A program made the position numbers and the translations under genes. This document shows positions 28,586 to 36,900 of a DNA stretch of 64,000 bases, one piece after another; position 1 is the stretch's first letter, and each line of letters starts with the position of its first letter. This DNA is from Ancylobacter pratisalsi (lineage in GTDB: Bacteria; Pseudomonadota; Alphaproteobacteria; Rhizobiales; Xanthobacteraceae): positions 2,926,001 to 2,990,000 of the forward strand of contig NZ_CP048630.1 in assembly GCF_010669125.1 (NCBI RefSeq). Direction: 5' to 3'. Under the pieces are notes generated by a model that saw only the letters and a program-made list of their open reading frames with translations, was not told where the DNA came from and ran no database searches.

Positions 28586-30076
28586 CTAGGGTACGGCGGA
28601 AGGTTGGATCGGCTGGTTCTTCTGCGTAATTCGCAGCTTCTGGAATTCCTTGGATGGCGGCCCGGACGGCGTGCCATTCTCGGTGATGGACAGCGTTGTG
28701 CTGTCCCGCTCGCGGGTGACCGTGAGCGTGCGATCGAGAAACGGCACACGGAGCATCCGCCGGACGCGCGTGACATCGATCGTCTGGAGCAGCGCGGCCT
28801 CGAGATAATCGTCGCCGGGAAAGCGATAGGCGTAATAGAAAGCACCGGCGAAGCTATCCAGTGCCTTGTTGCGCATGTAACCGGCGGGCAGGGGGCCGTT
28901 GACCTCGCCGATCGCCAGCAGCGTCTCGGCATAGCCCGGCCCGGCATTCTCCTCGCTGGTCTGGCCGGTGCCCCGACGCGCGGCCTGTTCGCCCCGGTCG
29001 GCGAGCAGTTTCTCCAGCGGCGCGACATAGGCCAGCAGGGCGGCCAGCGTCTCCTCACCCGGTGCCCCGTCGATGGCGCCGCGATACAGGCCTGCGTCCC
29101 GCAGCACCTTCTGCGCCTTCATCCAGCCCTCGCGATCGGAGGCGATGCTGAAGGGCAGGTCATATTCCAGCGCCGGCAGGGAAGGCGGGGGATCCGCGCC
29201 GGGAAAATGAGCATCGATGAAGCGCGGGTCATAGCCGATGTTCCGGGCGATTTGCCGGTAGCGCTGGCGCTCATCATCGGTCAGTTCGCGCTGGAGCACG
29301 GACGCCTGCAGTGCCTTCAGTGTCGCCGCGACGCGCCCGGTGTCGCCGCCGCCCTCGCCAACCAGCGCGGCCTTGATTGCGTCCATCTTTCCGGCATCCG
29401 TGACGGCCGTGCGCGCCTTCTGCGACGGATCGGCGATGTCGCGCGCCAGGCGTTCGACGACGGCAGCATGTCCGCCCAAGGCGGCGAGCATGACGGCCGA
29501 CCAGCCATTGGCCGCGCGCGCGTCGGTCGCCCCGCCCTGCGCGATTGCTCTGTCTACCGCCTCGATGTCGCCGAACTCGCTGGCGAGCAGCAGCAGGCGG
29601 TTGGCGGCGACCGGCGGCATGGGCGCCGCTGCCAGGGCAGGACCTTCGCCAAATCCTGAAAGGCCTGCCATCTTGGCAAGGGCCGCGGGTGACAGGCCAT
29701 CCTCGGCCACGACATCAAGGCGCGCCCCGAGATCCTTCAGTGCGAGCGCGTTGTCGATGCGCCGCTCCTCCAGCGCGCGCATGATCGGCGTGTAACCTTG
29801 CGCGTCCTCGCGATCGATCTCACCGCCCATGTGATGCAGAAGCCGGAGCGTTTCGGGCGTCCCCATGCGTGCGGCGAGGGCTACCAGCTCTGGTCCCGAG
29901 GGACCGAGATCGGTCACGCGCAGCCCCCGCCGCGCAAAGGTGGCAAGTGCGGTCTCGTCATGGCCGCGAATGGCGAGCTGGATCGCGATCAGCTCCGGTC
30001 TGGGCGTATCGTCGGCGCGCGCGCACGTGCCCGGCATTGCCGACAGCATCGCCAGCGCGAAGAGTGTACGTCTCAT
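28586..30076 (-). CDS. Exported ankyrin-repeat protein with peptidoglycan-binding-like segment
   Basis: 496 aa. Signal peptide 1-21 ending in CARADD. Degenerate ankyrin repeats span about 27-220, for example DAQGYTPIMRALEERRID and AANGWSAVMLAALGGHAAVV. A segment near 315-345, AQKVLRDAGLYRGAIDGAPG then EETLAALLAY, looks like a PG_binding_1 helical motif. The C-terminal part (about 385-496) is unrecognised. Predicted periplasmic, perhaps bound to the cell wall. Upstream partner of the Cys-rich protein gene in a two-gene unit. Confidence 0.75.
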   Translation of the reverse strand: MRRTLFALAMLSAMPGTCARADDTPRPELIAIQLAIRGHDETALATFARRGLRVTDLGPSGPELVALAARMGTPETLRLLHHMGGEIDREDAQGYTPIMRALEERRIDNALALKDLGARLDVVAEDGLSPAALAKMAGLSGFGEGPALAAAPMPPVAANRLLLLASEFGDIEAVDRAIAQGGATDARAANGWSAVMLAALGGHAAVVERLARDIADPSQKARTAVTDAGKMDAIKAALVGEGGGDTGRVAATLKALQASVLQRELTDDERQRYRQIARNIGYDPRFIDAHFPGADPPPSLPALEYDLPFSIASDREGWMKAQKVLRDAGLYRGAIDGAPGEETLAALLAYVAPLEKLLADRGEQAARRGTGQTSEENAGPGYAETLLAIGEVNGPLPAGYMRNKALDSFAGAFYYAYRFPGDDYLEAALLQTIDVTRVRRMLRVPFLDRTLTVTRERDSTTLSITENGTPSGPPSKEFQKLRITQKNQPIQPSAVP

Positions 30077-30260
30077 TGGCGTTTCCCGTCATCGCGCCAC
30101 CAATGTAATCGCACGAGCACAGCTGTCAGCCCCCGACATCGCGTTACGGCAACAGGGGTGGCGTGCGGGGCGTGTGATACGAGCGCGTCAGCCGATGCAT
30201 ACGGAAAGTACACGAATGGTCAGCACTATGGAGACGCTGCACAGTGACGGAGAGGAATGA

Positions 30261-30410
30261 ATGACCGTTTCGCTTGCGCGTCTCTTTTGGATCGCGAAAG
30301 AACTTTGTGTTGTCGCCTGTCTCTACCTGACGCTCATGATGATTCCGGCGCTTTATCTTGTCGATGCGGTCTGGAATGGCGGCCGGCTCGTAAGCACCGT
30401 GTGGCCATGA
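30261..30410 (+). CDS. Small membrane protein, 49 aa
   Basis: ATG 30261 follows GGAGAGGA (30249-30256) at good spacing. The product is MTVSLARLFWIAKELCVVAC, then LYLTLMMIPALYLVDAVWNG, then GRLVSTVWP: one strong hydrophobic segment (about 14-37) flanked by a positive N-terminal side. No family recognised. It points away from the ankyrin gene and ends about 205 bases before the IS3 remnant. Good ribosome site and membrane profile favour a real small gene. Confidence 0.55.
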   Translation: MTVSLARLFWIAKELCVVACLYLTLMMIPALYLVDAVWNGGRLVSTVWP

Positions 30411-30615
30411 GGGGCTGCTGAATAGGCGGCCAGTTCACTGTCGCTATACTTCTCCAGGTCCGAATAGATAGCGTCGAAACCAGGCGTGCCGCTGGATACA
30501 CATCGGTTGTTTGGCATCGGCTTATGCCGTCGCATTCTTGGGGATGGCCAGAAGCTTCTCTTCACGTCAGTCCACCTCTGCGCGCGGATGTTCAGCGGGC
30601 CGCTCGCCCGACAAC

Positions 30616-31266
30616 TGAACCGCCCCTAGATTCCTGGACGCCTTACTTCCCTAAATTTTGAGGCAAGGAGGCCCCGATGGGCAAAGCGAACTTCACCGAG
30701 GACTTCAAGCACGACGCGGTCCCTCAGATCATCGAGCGGAGCTATCCGGTTGCGGAGGTGGCGGCCCGGCTGGGTATCAGCAAGTACTCGCTCTATGAGT
30801 GGAGGAAACGGTAGGGCAAGCCTGCCGCCGTGGCCCGCGATGACGATCAGGCCGCCGTGGCCCGCCGGCTGAAGCGCGAGCTGCAGCGCGTGATGGAGGA
30901 GCGCGACGTCCTTAAAAAGCGGCCGCGTACTTCGCCAAGGATGCCAGGTGAAGTACACCTTCATCGCCGAGCATCGCCTGCTGTTCTCGATCCGCGCCAT
31001 GTGTCGGTGCCTGCGTGTCCTGCCCAGCGGCAACTGCCATGACAACGCTGTGACCGAGAGCTTCTTCAACCTGCTCAAACGCGAACGCATCGGCCGAAAG
31101 CTCTACCGCACACGCGACGAGGCACGCGGGGACGTGTTCGATTACATCGAGATGTTCTACAGCCCCACCCGCAAGCACGCACGGAACGGAATGCTGTCGC
31201 CCATCGCGTTCGAACGGCGGCACAAAGCCAAAGCCGAGGGCGTCCAGAAAACGCGGGGGCGGCGCA
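30616..31266 (+). mobile_element. Remnant of an IS3-family insertion sequence with both ends
   Basis: Left end TGAACCGCCCC (30616-30626); right end GGGGCGGCGCA (31256-31266), its inverted repeat with two mismatches. OrfA starts at ATG 30677 (MGKANFTEDFKHDAV) and stops early at TAG 30812-30814; the same frame continues to EERDVLKK and then shifts. OrfB begins near 30948 (KYTFIAEHRLLFSIRAMCRC) and jumps to its C-terminus SGNCHDNAVTESFFNLLKRE, keeping only the end of the DDE domain. Early stop, frameshift and a large internal deletion make it inactive. No target duplication is visible. Confidence 0.85.
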
Positions 31267-31277
31267 GCTTGTCCAGC

Positions 31278-32105
31278 TCACAGCGCTTGTGGGGATGGGG
31301 TGCTAAGGCTCCACATTGCATCGAACATTGAAGCTTGGAAGGCGGCGAATTCGGCGCTGTCGATGATGAGGCCGTAACTCTCGCGGGCCGATGAGATTAA
31401 GCAAACTTTGTTGCCATAGATGATACAGGTCATCGCCAGCGTGTGCTCGTTCGGCGCGTAGCGCAACTCGCGCAGATGCTCTTGGCTCGACGGCCAGATG
31501 GGCACCACATCACGTTCAGCCGAGCGTATCACCTTGAGCCAGATGCCGCGACGCGCGCGCTCGGTCAGATAGCGCTCCATCTCCTCAAGGCCGGGCTCCG
31601 CCATCAGCTCCTTCATCGAGAGCGTGGCGCGCAGTACTTTCTCGTCGCCCGAGAGCGTGTCCCAAAGGGTGGTCCGGATCCCCTCGGCGCCGGGATGAAA
31701 CTGGACATTGGGCTGCCCGCTTTCGTGGTGGTACATGGAGCGAAGTACCGGCATCACGTCTTCCAGCATCTGTCGCCGAGACTCCAGGCGCTCCAGCAGG
31801 ATGCCGGGATCGCGCGCGACGACGAAGCGGCGCTTTCCCTGATCGACGAACTTGACCAGACCTTCCGCCTCCAGCTTCAGGAGTGCGTCATGGGCGGTGG
31901 TGCGCGCGAGTCCGGCGCGGGCCGCCACCTCTGTCACCGAGCCCCCACCGAGGCTGATTGCGGTCAGATAGAGCTTGTAGAGCGTGCCCGTAATGCCGAT
32001 CCGAGCAAGCTTCTCCTCAAGATTCACGGGTGCCTCATTATCTGCTGCCAGCGGCGACAATGTCAGATTCGCGCCCTGTCGGCTATTATCGGAAAATGCC
32101 GACAT
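31278..32105 (-). CDS. TrmB-like winged-helix transcriptional regulator
   Basis: 275 aa. Winged HTH of the TrmB type at about 30-95: LYKLYLTAISLGGGSVTEVA, ARAGLARTTAHDALLKLEAE, GLVKFVDQGKRRFVVA. The rest resembles the C-terminal domain of bacterial TrmB/HTH regulators, with YAPNEHTLAMTCIIYGNKVC. Divergent from the ABC-nitrilase operon, so the likely regulator of it. The stop lies only 12 bases from the end of the IS3 remnant. Confidence 0.8.
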   Translation of the reverse strand: MSAFSDNSRQGANLTLSPLAADNEAPVNLEEKLARIGITGTLYKLYLTAISLGGGSVTEVAARAGLARTTAHDALLKLEAEGLVKFVDQGKRRFVVARDPGILLERLESRRQMLEDVMPVLRSMYHHESGQPNVQFHPGAEGIRTTLWDTLSGDEKVLRATLSMKELMAEPGLEEMERYLTERARRGIWLKVIRSAERDVVPIWPSSQEHLRELRYAPNEHTLAMTCIIYGNKVCLISSARESYGLIIDSAEFAAFQASMFDAMWSLSTPSPQAL

Positions 32106-32118
32106 ATAAAATTATGTC
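32101..32118. promoter_or_regulatory. Inverted repeat at the TrmB start, AT-rich divergent promoter
   Basis: GACATA (32101-32106), spacer TAAAAT, TATGTC (32113-32118), overlapping the regulator's start codon in an AT-rich spacer (32080-32230) between divergent genes. Candidate autoregulatory site; short arms make it weak evidence. Confidence 0.4.
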
Positions 32119-32294
32119 AGACGAGAAATCTCTCAAAAAACAGGCCATTTGCCTATATATTATACACAAATGCATGATTTATGGCCATATTTTGCGTCTG
32201 AATCGATTGACGGAAAAGGCCGACAAATACACACTGCTCAGCATCGACGGTCACCTGCTGATTGCATTTCTGGCTGGGCAGATGAGGGAAAATC

Positions 32295-33128
32295 ATGGAC
32301 GTGAAAGCCAGCGCGGAGGCGCTTCCCGTCTCGACGAGCGGAAGCGGGCGGGTTGTGTTCGCAAAGCTGTTCCAGAGCCGCTCGGTTCGCGGTGGGCTGG
32401 GTCTGTTGGCCTTCTTTGCCATCTGGCAGGCGCTGACGGGGCTCGGCGTTGTTGACGGTTTCCTGCTGCCGTCTCCGATCGCGGTCGGAGAGGCGCTGTG
32501 GCACATGGCATTGGACGGCACGCTCTGGATCCACCTCGGCGCCAGCCTGCGCCGCGTGGCCGTGGGCTTCCTGCTTGCCTGCATCGTCGGGATCTTGCTT
32601 GGCCTGATCTGCGGCTGGTGGCGGCCGGTCGCCGACTTCATGCGCCCGGTGATCGAGGCGCTGCGCCCGATTCCGCCGCTGGCATGGATTCCGATCACTA
32701 TCCTCTGGTTTGGGCTCGGTGATGCCTCGTCCTATTTCCTTGTCTTCCTTGGCGCGGTGTTTCCGGCGTTCGTGGCTACCTATACCGCCGTGCGCAGCCT
32801 CGACCGGAATCAGATGAACGCCGCTTTGTGCCTCGGGGCGACGCCATGGCAGTTGATGTGGGATGTCCTGATCCCGGCCTCGCTGCCGATCATCCTCCCG
32901 GGCCTGCGCATCGCGCTTGGCATCGGCTGGATGTGCGTGGTGACCGCCGAACTCATCGCCGCCCAGACCGGGCTCGGCTACCTGATCCAGCAGTCCCGCA
33001 TGCTGTTCCAGATCAACAATGTCGTTGCCGGCATGGTGACGATCGGACTCGTCGGCTTCGCGATGTCCGCACTTCTCGAACGGGTCGAACGCCGGGTGAA
33101 TGCCTGGGCTCCGTCCGAACGCAACTGA
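32295..33128 (+). CDS. ABC transporter permease (SsuC/TauC/NrtB type)
   Basis: 277 aa, six predicted helices. LPSPIAVGEALWHM after helix 1 and the EAA loop AALCLGATPWQLMWDVLIPASLP are typical for importers of sulfonates, nitrate, cyanate and pyrimidine precursors. First gene of a five-gene unit. The substrate class is open; the nitrilase at the end of the operon suggests a nitrile-bearing or related small compound (inference). Confidence 0.9.
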   Translation: MDVKASAEALPVSTSGSGRVVFAKLFQSRSVRGGLGLLAFFAIWQALTGLGVVDGFLLPSPIAVGEALWHMALDGTLWIHLGASLRRVAVGFLLACIVGILLGLICGWWRPVADFMRPVIEALRPIPPLAWIPITILWFGLGDASSYFLVFLGAVFPAFVATYTAVRSLDRNQMNAALCLGATPWQLMWDVLIPASLPIILPGLRIALGIGWMCVVTAELIAAQTGLGYLIQQSRMLFQINNVVAGMVTIGLVGFAMSALLERVERRVNAWAPSERN

Positions 33129-33138
33129 GGTGAATGCA

Positions 33139-33987
33139 ATGATCTCTAGTCTTGCGATAACCCTCCCGGTCATCCCGGAACAGGCCGCCTCTGTCCCCGT
33201 GACGGCGACCTCCGATATCCAGATGGACATTCGCGATGTCCGCAAAGTCTATGGAGGGGATGCCGACAATTCGGTGGTCGCCCTTGACGGGGTGACGCTG
33301 CGGATCCGGCGCGGCGAGTTTATCTCGCTGCTGGGCCCCTCCGGGTGCGGCAAGTCCACCCTGCTCAACATCCTCGCCGGCTTCCAGCCCGTGTCGAGCG
33401 GCCAGATCCTGCAGAACGGCCGGACCATCACCAAGCCCGATCCCTCCCGGACCGTGGTGTTCCAGGACTATGCGCTGTTCGGTTGGATGACAGTCCAGCA
33501 AAATGTCGAGTTCGGCCTCAAGGCGAAGGGTATGCCCAGGAAGCAGCGCGCCGAGCTGGCGCGGTCGCTGATCAACATGGTCCGGCTTAACGGCTTCGAG
33601 GAAAAATACCCCCACCAGATTTCCGGCGGCATGAAGCAGCGCGCCGCTATTGCCCGCGCGCTGGCGCCCGATCCCGACATCCTGCTGATGGACGAGCCCT
33701 TCGGCGCGCTCGACGCGCAGACCCGCGTGCTGATGCAGGAGGAAATCGCCCGCATCTCGTCGGCGGCCGGCAAGACGGTGGTCTTCGTGACCCATGGCAT
33801 CGACGAGGCTGTGTTCCTTGCCGATCGGGTCGTGGTGATGAGCCCGCGACCGGGCCGGGTGCGTCAAGAAGTGCATGTCCCGCTTCCTCGTCCCCGTACG
33901 GCGGAGATGCGGTCCGATCCATGGTTCGTCTCAACGGTCAACGACCTTTGGGAAACGCTGAAGCCCGAGTGGCAGAAAGGGGAATAA
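33139..33987 (+). CDS. ABC transporter ATP-binding protein (SsuB/TauB type)
   Basis: 282 aa. Walker A GPSGCGKST, Q-loop VFQDYALFGWMTVQQNV, signature ISGGMKQRAAIARAL, Walker B ILLMDEPFGALD, H-loop FVTHGIDEAVFLAD. ATG 33139 has GAGGTGA upstream, 10 bases after the permease stop; the N-terminal tail of about 35 residues before MDIRDVRKVYGG is longer than usual. Energises the neighbouring permease. Confidence 0.92.
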   Translation: MISSLAITLPVIPEQAASVPVTATSDIQMDIRDVRKVYGGDADNSVVALDGVTLRIRRGEFISLLGPSGCGKSTLLNILAGFQPVSSGQILQNGRTITKPDPSRTVVFQDYALFGWMTVQQNVEFGLKAKGMPRKQRAELARSLINMVRLNGFEEKYPHQISGGMKQRAAIARALAPDPDILLMDEPFGALDAQTRVLMQEEIARISSAAGKTVVFVTHGIDEAVFLADRVVVMSPRPGRVRQEVHVPLPRPRTAEMRSDPWFVSTVNDLWETLKPEWQKGE

Positions 33988-33989
33988 TC

Positions 33990-35042
33990 GTGACCTCAAG
34001 GATTTCACGCCGCCGTTTCGGCCAACTGGCCGCAGGGCTCGCAGCATCGATACCGCTGGCGACGCCGTCGATCCTGAGCGCGCAGGGCGCCGATACCGTC
34101 CGCATGGGCTGGTTCAACACGACGACGGTCTCGGCGCAGATCGCCCATGTGTTGATGCGGACCGACATCGCCGCCCGCAACGGCTTGAGCATGGAGATGA
34201 TCCAGCTTGCGGCCTCGCCCGCGATCACCGAGGCGCTGGTGTCCAACGCCTGCGATGTTGGCACCCTGTCCGATTTCGCTGCCGTGACGACGATGGCGAT
34301 TGGCGCGCCGGTCATGACCGTGGCGTCGCAGGCCCGCTTCCGCTCGGCCATTCTCACCACCAAGAAATCCGGCATTACCGATCTCGCCGGGCTCAAGGGC
34401 AAGCAAGTTTACGGGACGTTCGGCATCACCGCTTTCCAGAACGCACAGGAAGCCGTGATCAAGGCGGGTCTCGTGCCCGGCAAGGACATCACCTTCGTGA
34501 ATGTCGGGCCGGCGGAGATCGCCGACGCGGTCGGAGCGCAGCGCATCGACGCCTTCTTCACCTACGACCCGTTCGTCAGCTTCTTCGAGAATGCCGGCCT
34601 CGCGCAGGTGATCTCGGAAAATCCCACGCCGGTCATCGTGCTGTCGGTGAACAATAAATTCTTTCAGAACAAGCCGGACGTGCTCAAGCGCTTCCTGCTT
34701 GCGAATTCCCAGGCGCTGTTCTTCGCCAGCCAGAACCAGGATCTGGTCAATGGCTGGTTCCGCTCTCTGGAGCCCGCCAAGAACATCCCGCTTGAGGTTC
34801 TGCAAAAGGCGTCGAGCTACGACCCGGCCTGGAATGCCAAGAAATTCACCGATGTCCGCGTCGCTCTCTCTCCGGAGCAGATCGCGAAAATCGAACTGCT
34901 GGGTAAGTGGGGCGCTGAAGTGGAGCTGCTGCCGCGTGTGCCCGACGTGCCCAAATTCATCAACACCAGCATCGCCAGTGCTGTTGACGCCGAGGCCGCC
35001 GCGCAGGGCTTCGACCCGGCCACGGTGAAGATCCTCGGCTGA
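33990..35042 (+). CDS. ABC transporter substrate-binding protein (NMT1/SsuA-like), Tat signal
   Basis: 350 aa from GTG 33990 (AAAGGGGAA upstream). SRRRFGQLAAGLAASIPLA is a twin-arginine signal, so the protein is likely exported folded. The mature part is an NMT1/THI5-like binding domain: VRMGWFNTTTVSAQIAHVLM at the start and SPAITEALVSNACDVGTLSD in the lobe. Delivers substrate to the permease. A strong stem-loop follows the stop at 35120-35150. Confidence 0.9.
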   Translation: MTSRISRRRFGQLAAGLAASIPLATPSILSAQGADTVRMGWFNTTTVSAQIAHVLMRTDIAARNGLSMEMIQLAASPAITEALVSNACDVGTLSDFAAVTTMAIGAPVMTVASQARFRSAILTTKKSGITDLAGLKGKQVYGTFGITAFQNAQEAVIKAGLVPGKDITFVNVGPAEIADAVGAQRIDAFFTYDPFVSFFENAGLAQVISENPTPVIVLSVNNKFFQNKPDVLKRFLLANSQALFFASQNQDLVNGWFRSLEPAKNIPLEVLQKASSYDPAWNAKKFTDVRVALSPEQIAKIELLGKWGAEVELLPRVPDVPKFINTSIASAVDAEAAAQGFDPATVKILG

Positions 35043-35119
35043 TCGAGGCGGTCCTCCTCTCGGAAGAAATCGTCGGAAACAGAGCTCCGCCTCCGCAGGA
35101 GGGCAGGGGCGAGGAAAAC

Positions 35120-35150
35120 CGCGCCCGGCGTCACAGAGATGCCGGGCGCG
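35120..35150 (+). terminator. Stem-loop between binding-protein and flavin-reductase-like genes
   Basis: CGCGCCCGGC (35120-35129), 11-base loop, GCCGGGCGCG (35141-35150), a perfect 10-bp stem. No T run follows, so it more likely stabilises the upstream message or hinders readthrough than fully terminates. It ends 11 bases before the next start codon, so it could also limit translation there. Confidence 0.55.
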
Positions 35151-35161
35151 ACAGGGGCACC

Positions 35162-35917
35162 ATGGGCGCAACGGCAGACGATCTCCCCGACACGATGGCA
35201 CGCACGGACGCCCCAAACACCGCCCGCGACGCCTTGTCGGAGCCAGCGGCGGGCCGGGCGACGGTGCATTTCGACTTCGCGGCGATGTCGGGCCCGGAGC
35301 GCTATCGCCTGCTGGCCTCGGCCGTGGTGCCTCGTCCCATCGCCTGGGTCGTGACCTGCACGCCGGACGGCACGGTGAACGCCGCACCCTATTCGTTCTT
35401 CAACATTTTCGGCGCGGACCGCCCCGTGCTCGCGCTCGGCATTCTCGCCCGTCCGGACATACCAAAGGACACCGCCACCAATATCCAGGCCACCGGCGAA
35501 TTCGTGGTCAACCTCGTTCCCTTCGATCTGGCCGAAGCGATGAACATCACCTGCATCGATGCGCCGCCCGATGTGGACGAGGTCGAACTCGCCGGGCTGG
35601 TGACCGTGCCCAGCCATGCGGTTCGCCCGCCACGCATCGCGGCCTCGCCGGTCGGATTTGAATGCCGGGTGATGCATGTTCTGGAGACGGGCCCCGGCCA
35701 GCTTTTGGTGGTTGGGGAAATCCTCCACGCGCATTTCGCGCAGGATGTGTTGACCGGCCCCGCTGAGCACCCGCGCATCGATGTCCGCGCGCTCGATCTC
35801 ATCGCGCGAATGCACGGGCCGTCCGCCTATCTGCGCAGCCGGGACATGTTCGACCTGCCTCGCCCCATCTGGGGGGAGACGCGGGCCCGGCACAGCCCCA
35901 CAGAACAAAAGGAATGA
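35162..35917 (+). CDS. Flavin reductase-like (DUF447/FlaRed split-barrel) protein
   Basis: 251 aa. After an odd, non-conserved N-terminus of about 35 residues comes an FMN-binding split barrel: YRLLASAVVPRPIAWVVTCT, NAAPYSFFNIFGADRPVLAL, TATNIQATGEFVVNLV. These proteins bind FMN; many have unknown reactions. ATG 35195 would remove part of the odd leader. The stop overlaps the nitrilase start (ATGA), suggesting coupled translation and a shared pathway. Confidence 0.82.
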   Translation: MGATADDLPDTMARTDAPNTARDALSEPAAGRATVHFDFAAMSGPERYRLLASAVVPRPIAWVVTCTPDGTVNAAPYSFFNIFGADRPVLALGILARPDIPKDTATNIQATGEFVVNLVPFDLAEAMNITCIDAPPDVDEVELAGLVTVPSHAVRPPRIAASPVGFECRVMHVLETGPGQLLVVGEILHAHFAQDVLTGPAEHPRIDVRALDLIARMHGPSAYLRSRDMFDLPRPIWGETRARHSPTEQKE

Positions 35918-36900
35918 CCCGCATGCCCAAGATCAAGGTCGCCGCCGTGCAGGCGGCAACGGTTCCCTTCGATGCGGCCGCCGCCACGGCGCGCACCATC
36001 AAGCTGATCGCCGACGTCGCCGCGACGGGCGCGGCAGTGGCGGTGTTTCCTGAGGCGTTCATCGGCGGGTACCCCAAGGGGCTCGATTTCGGCTGCAGCA
36101 TCGGCCGGCGGACGCCCGAGGGGCGGGTCGATTTCGCACGTTATGTCCGCGGCGCCATCACAGTTCCCGGCCCAGAAGTGGAGCAACTCGCAGCGGCCTG
36201 CGCGCAGCACAACATCTACGCCGTGATCGGCGTGATCGAGCGCGACGGTGGAACGCTCTACTGCACGGCACTCTATTTCGGACCCGAGGGACTGCTCGGC
36301 CTGCATCGGAAGGTCATGCCCACCGGCTCGGAGCGGCTGGTCTGGGGGTTTGGCGACGGTTCGAGTCTGACGGTCGTCGACACGCCGTTCGGCAAGCTCG
36401 GCGGCGCGATCTGTTGGGAGCACTACATGCCGTTGATGCGCGCGGCCTATTACGCCAAGGGCGTGCAGATCTGGGCGGCGCCGACCGCCGATGACCGCGA
36501 GAGCTGGGTCGCCACGATGCGCCATGTCGCGATGGAAGGGCGCTGCTTTGTCATCGGGGCCTGCCAGGTGATGCGGCGCTCGGATTTCCCGGAGGACTAT
36601 GCCAGCCGCATCGAGGCCGGTCCGGACGAATGGATGATGCACGGCCGTTCGGTTATCGTTGGGCCGCTCGGTGAGGTGCTGGCGGGTCCGCTGGTAGACG
36701 AGGAGGGAATCCTTACCGCCGACATCGACATTGATGATCTGGTCGGCGCCAAACTGGACTTCGATCCGGTAGGCCATTACGCGCGACCCGACCTATTTCG
36801 CCTGACCGTCGATGAAAGCCCACGCCTGCCGGTGTCCACGCTGAGGGATCCTGTCGTCGTAGCCGCCCCGGTGCGCGACAGCTCCGGCATCGGGGGGTGA
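35914..36900 (+). CDS. Nitrilase (carbon-nitrogen hydrolase)
   Basis: 328 aa, the length of true nitrilases. Catalytic triad: Glu in AVFPEAFIGGYPKG, Lys in LHRKVMPTGSE, Cys in GGAICWEHYMPLMR. CWEHYMPL is the hallmark of EC 3.5.5.1 nitrilases rather than amidases. Converts an organic nitrile to the carboxylic acid and ammonia in the cytoplasm. Last gene of the TrmB-ABC-flavin operon, so probably part of a nitrogen-scavenging or detoxification route; the natural substrate cannot be read from sequence. Confidence 0.92.
   Translation: MTRMPKIKVAAVQAATVPFDAAAATARTIKLIADVAATGAAVAVFPEAFIGGYPKGLDFGCSIGRRTPEGRVDFARYVRGAITVPGPEVEQLAAACAQHNIYAVIGVIERDGGTLYCTALYFGPEGLLGLHRKVMPTGSERLVWGFGDGSSLTVVDTPFGKLGGAICWEHYMPLMRAAYYAKGVQIWAAPTADDRESWVATMRHVAMEGRCFVIGACQVMRRSDFPEDYASRIEAGPDEWMMHGRSVIVGPLGEVLAGPLVDEEGILTADIDIDDLVGAKLDFDPVGHYARPDLFRLTVDESPRLPVSTLRDPVVVAAPVRDSSGIGG

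Noticed and set aside
27190..29058. A single 622-codon minus-strand protein
   Set aside because: Its first 160 codons lie over the ankyrin gene in another frame; the Met at 28566 starts a clear signal peptide, so two separate genes are called.
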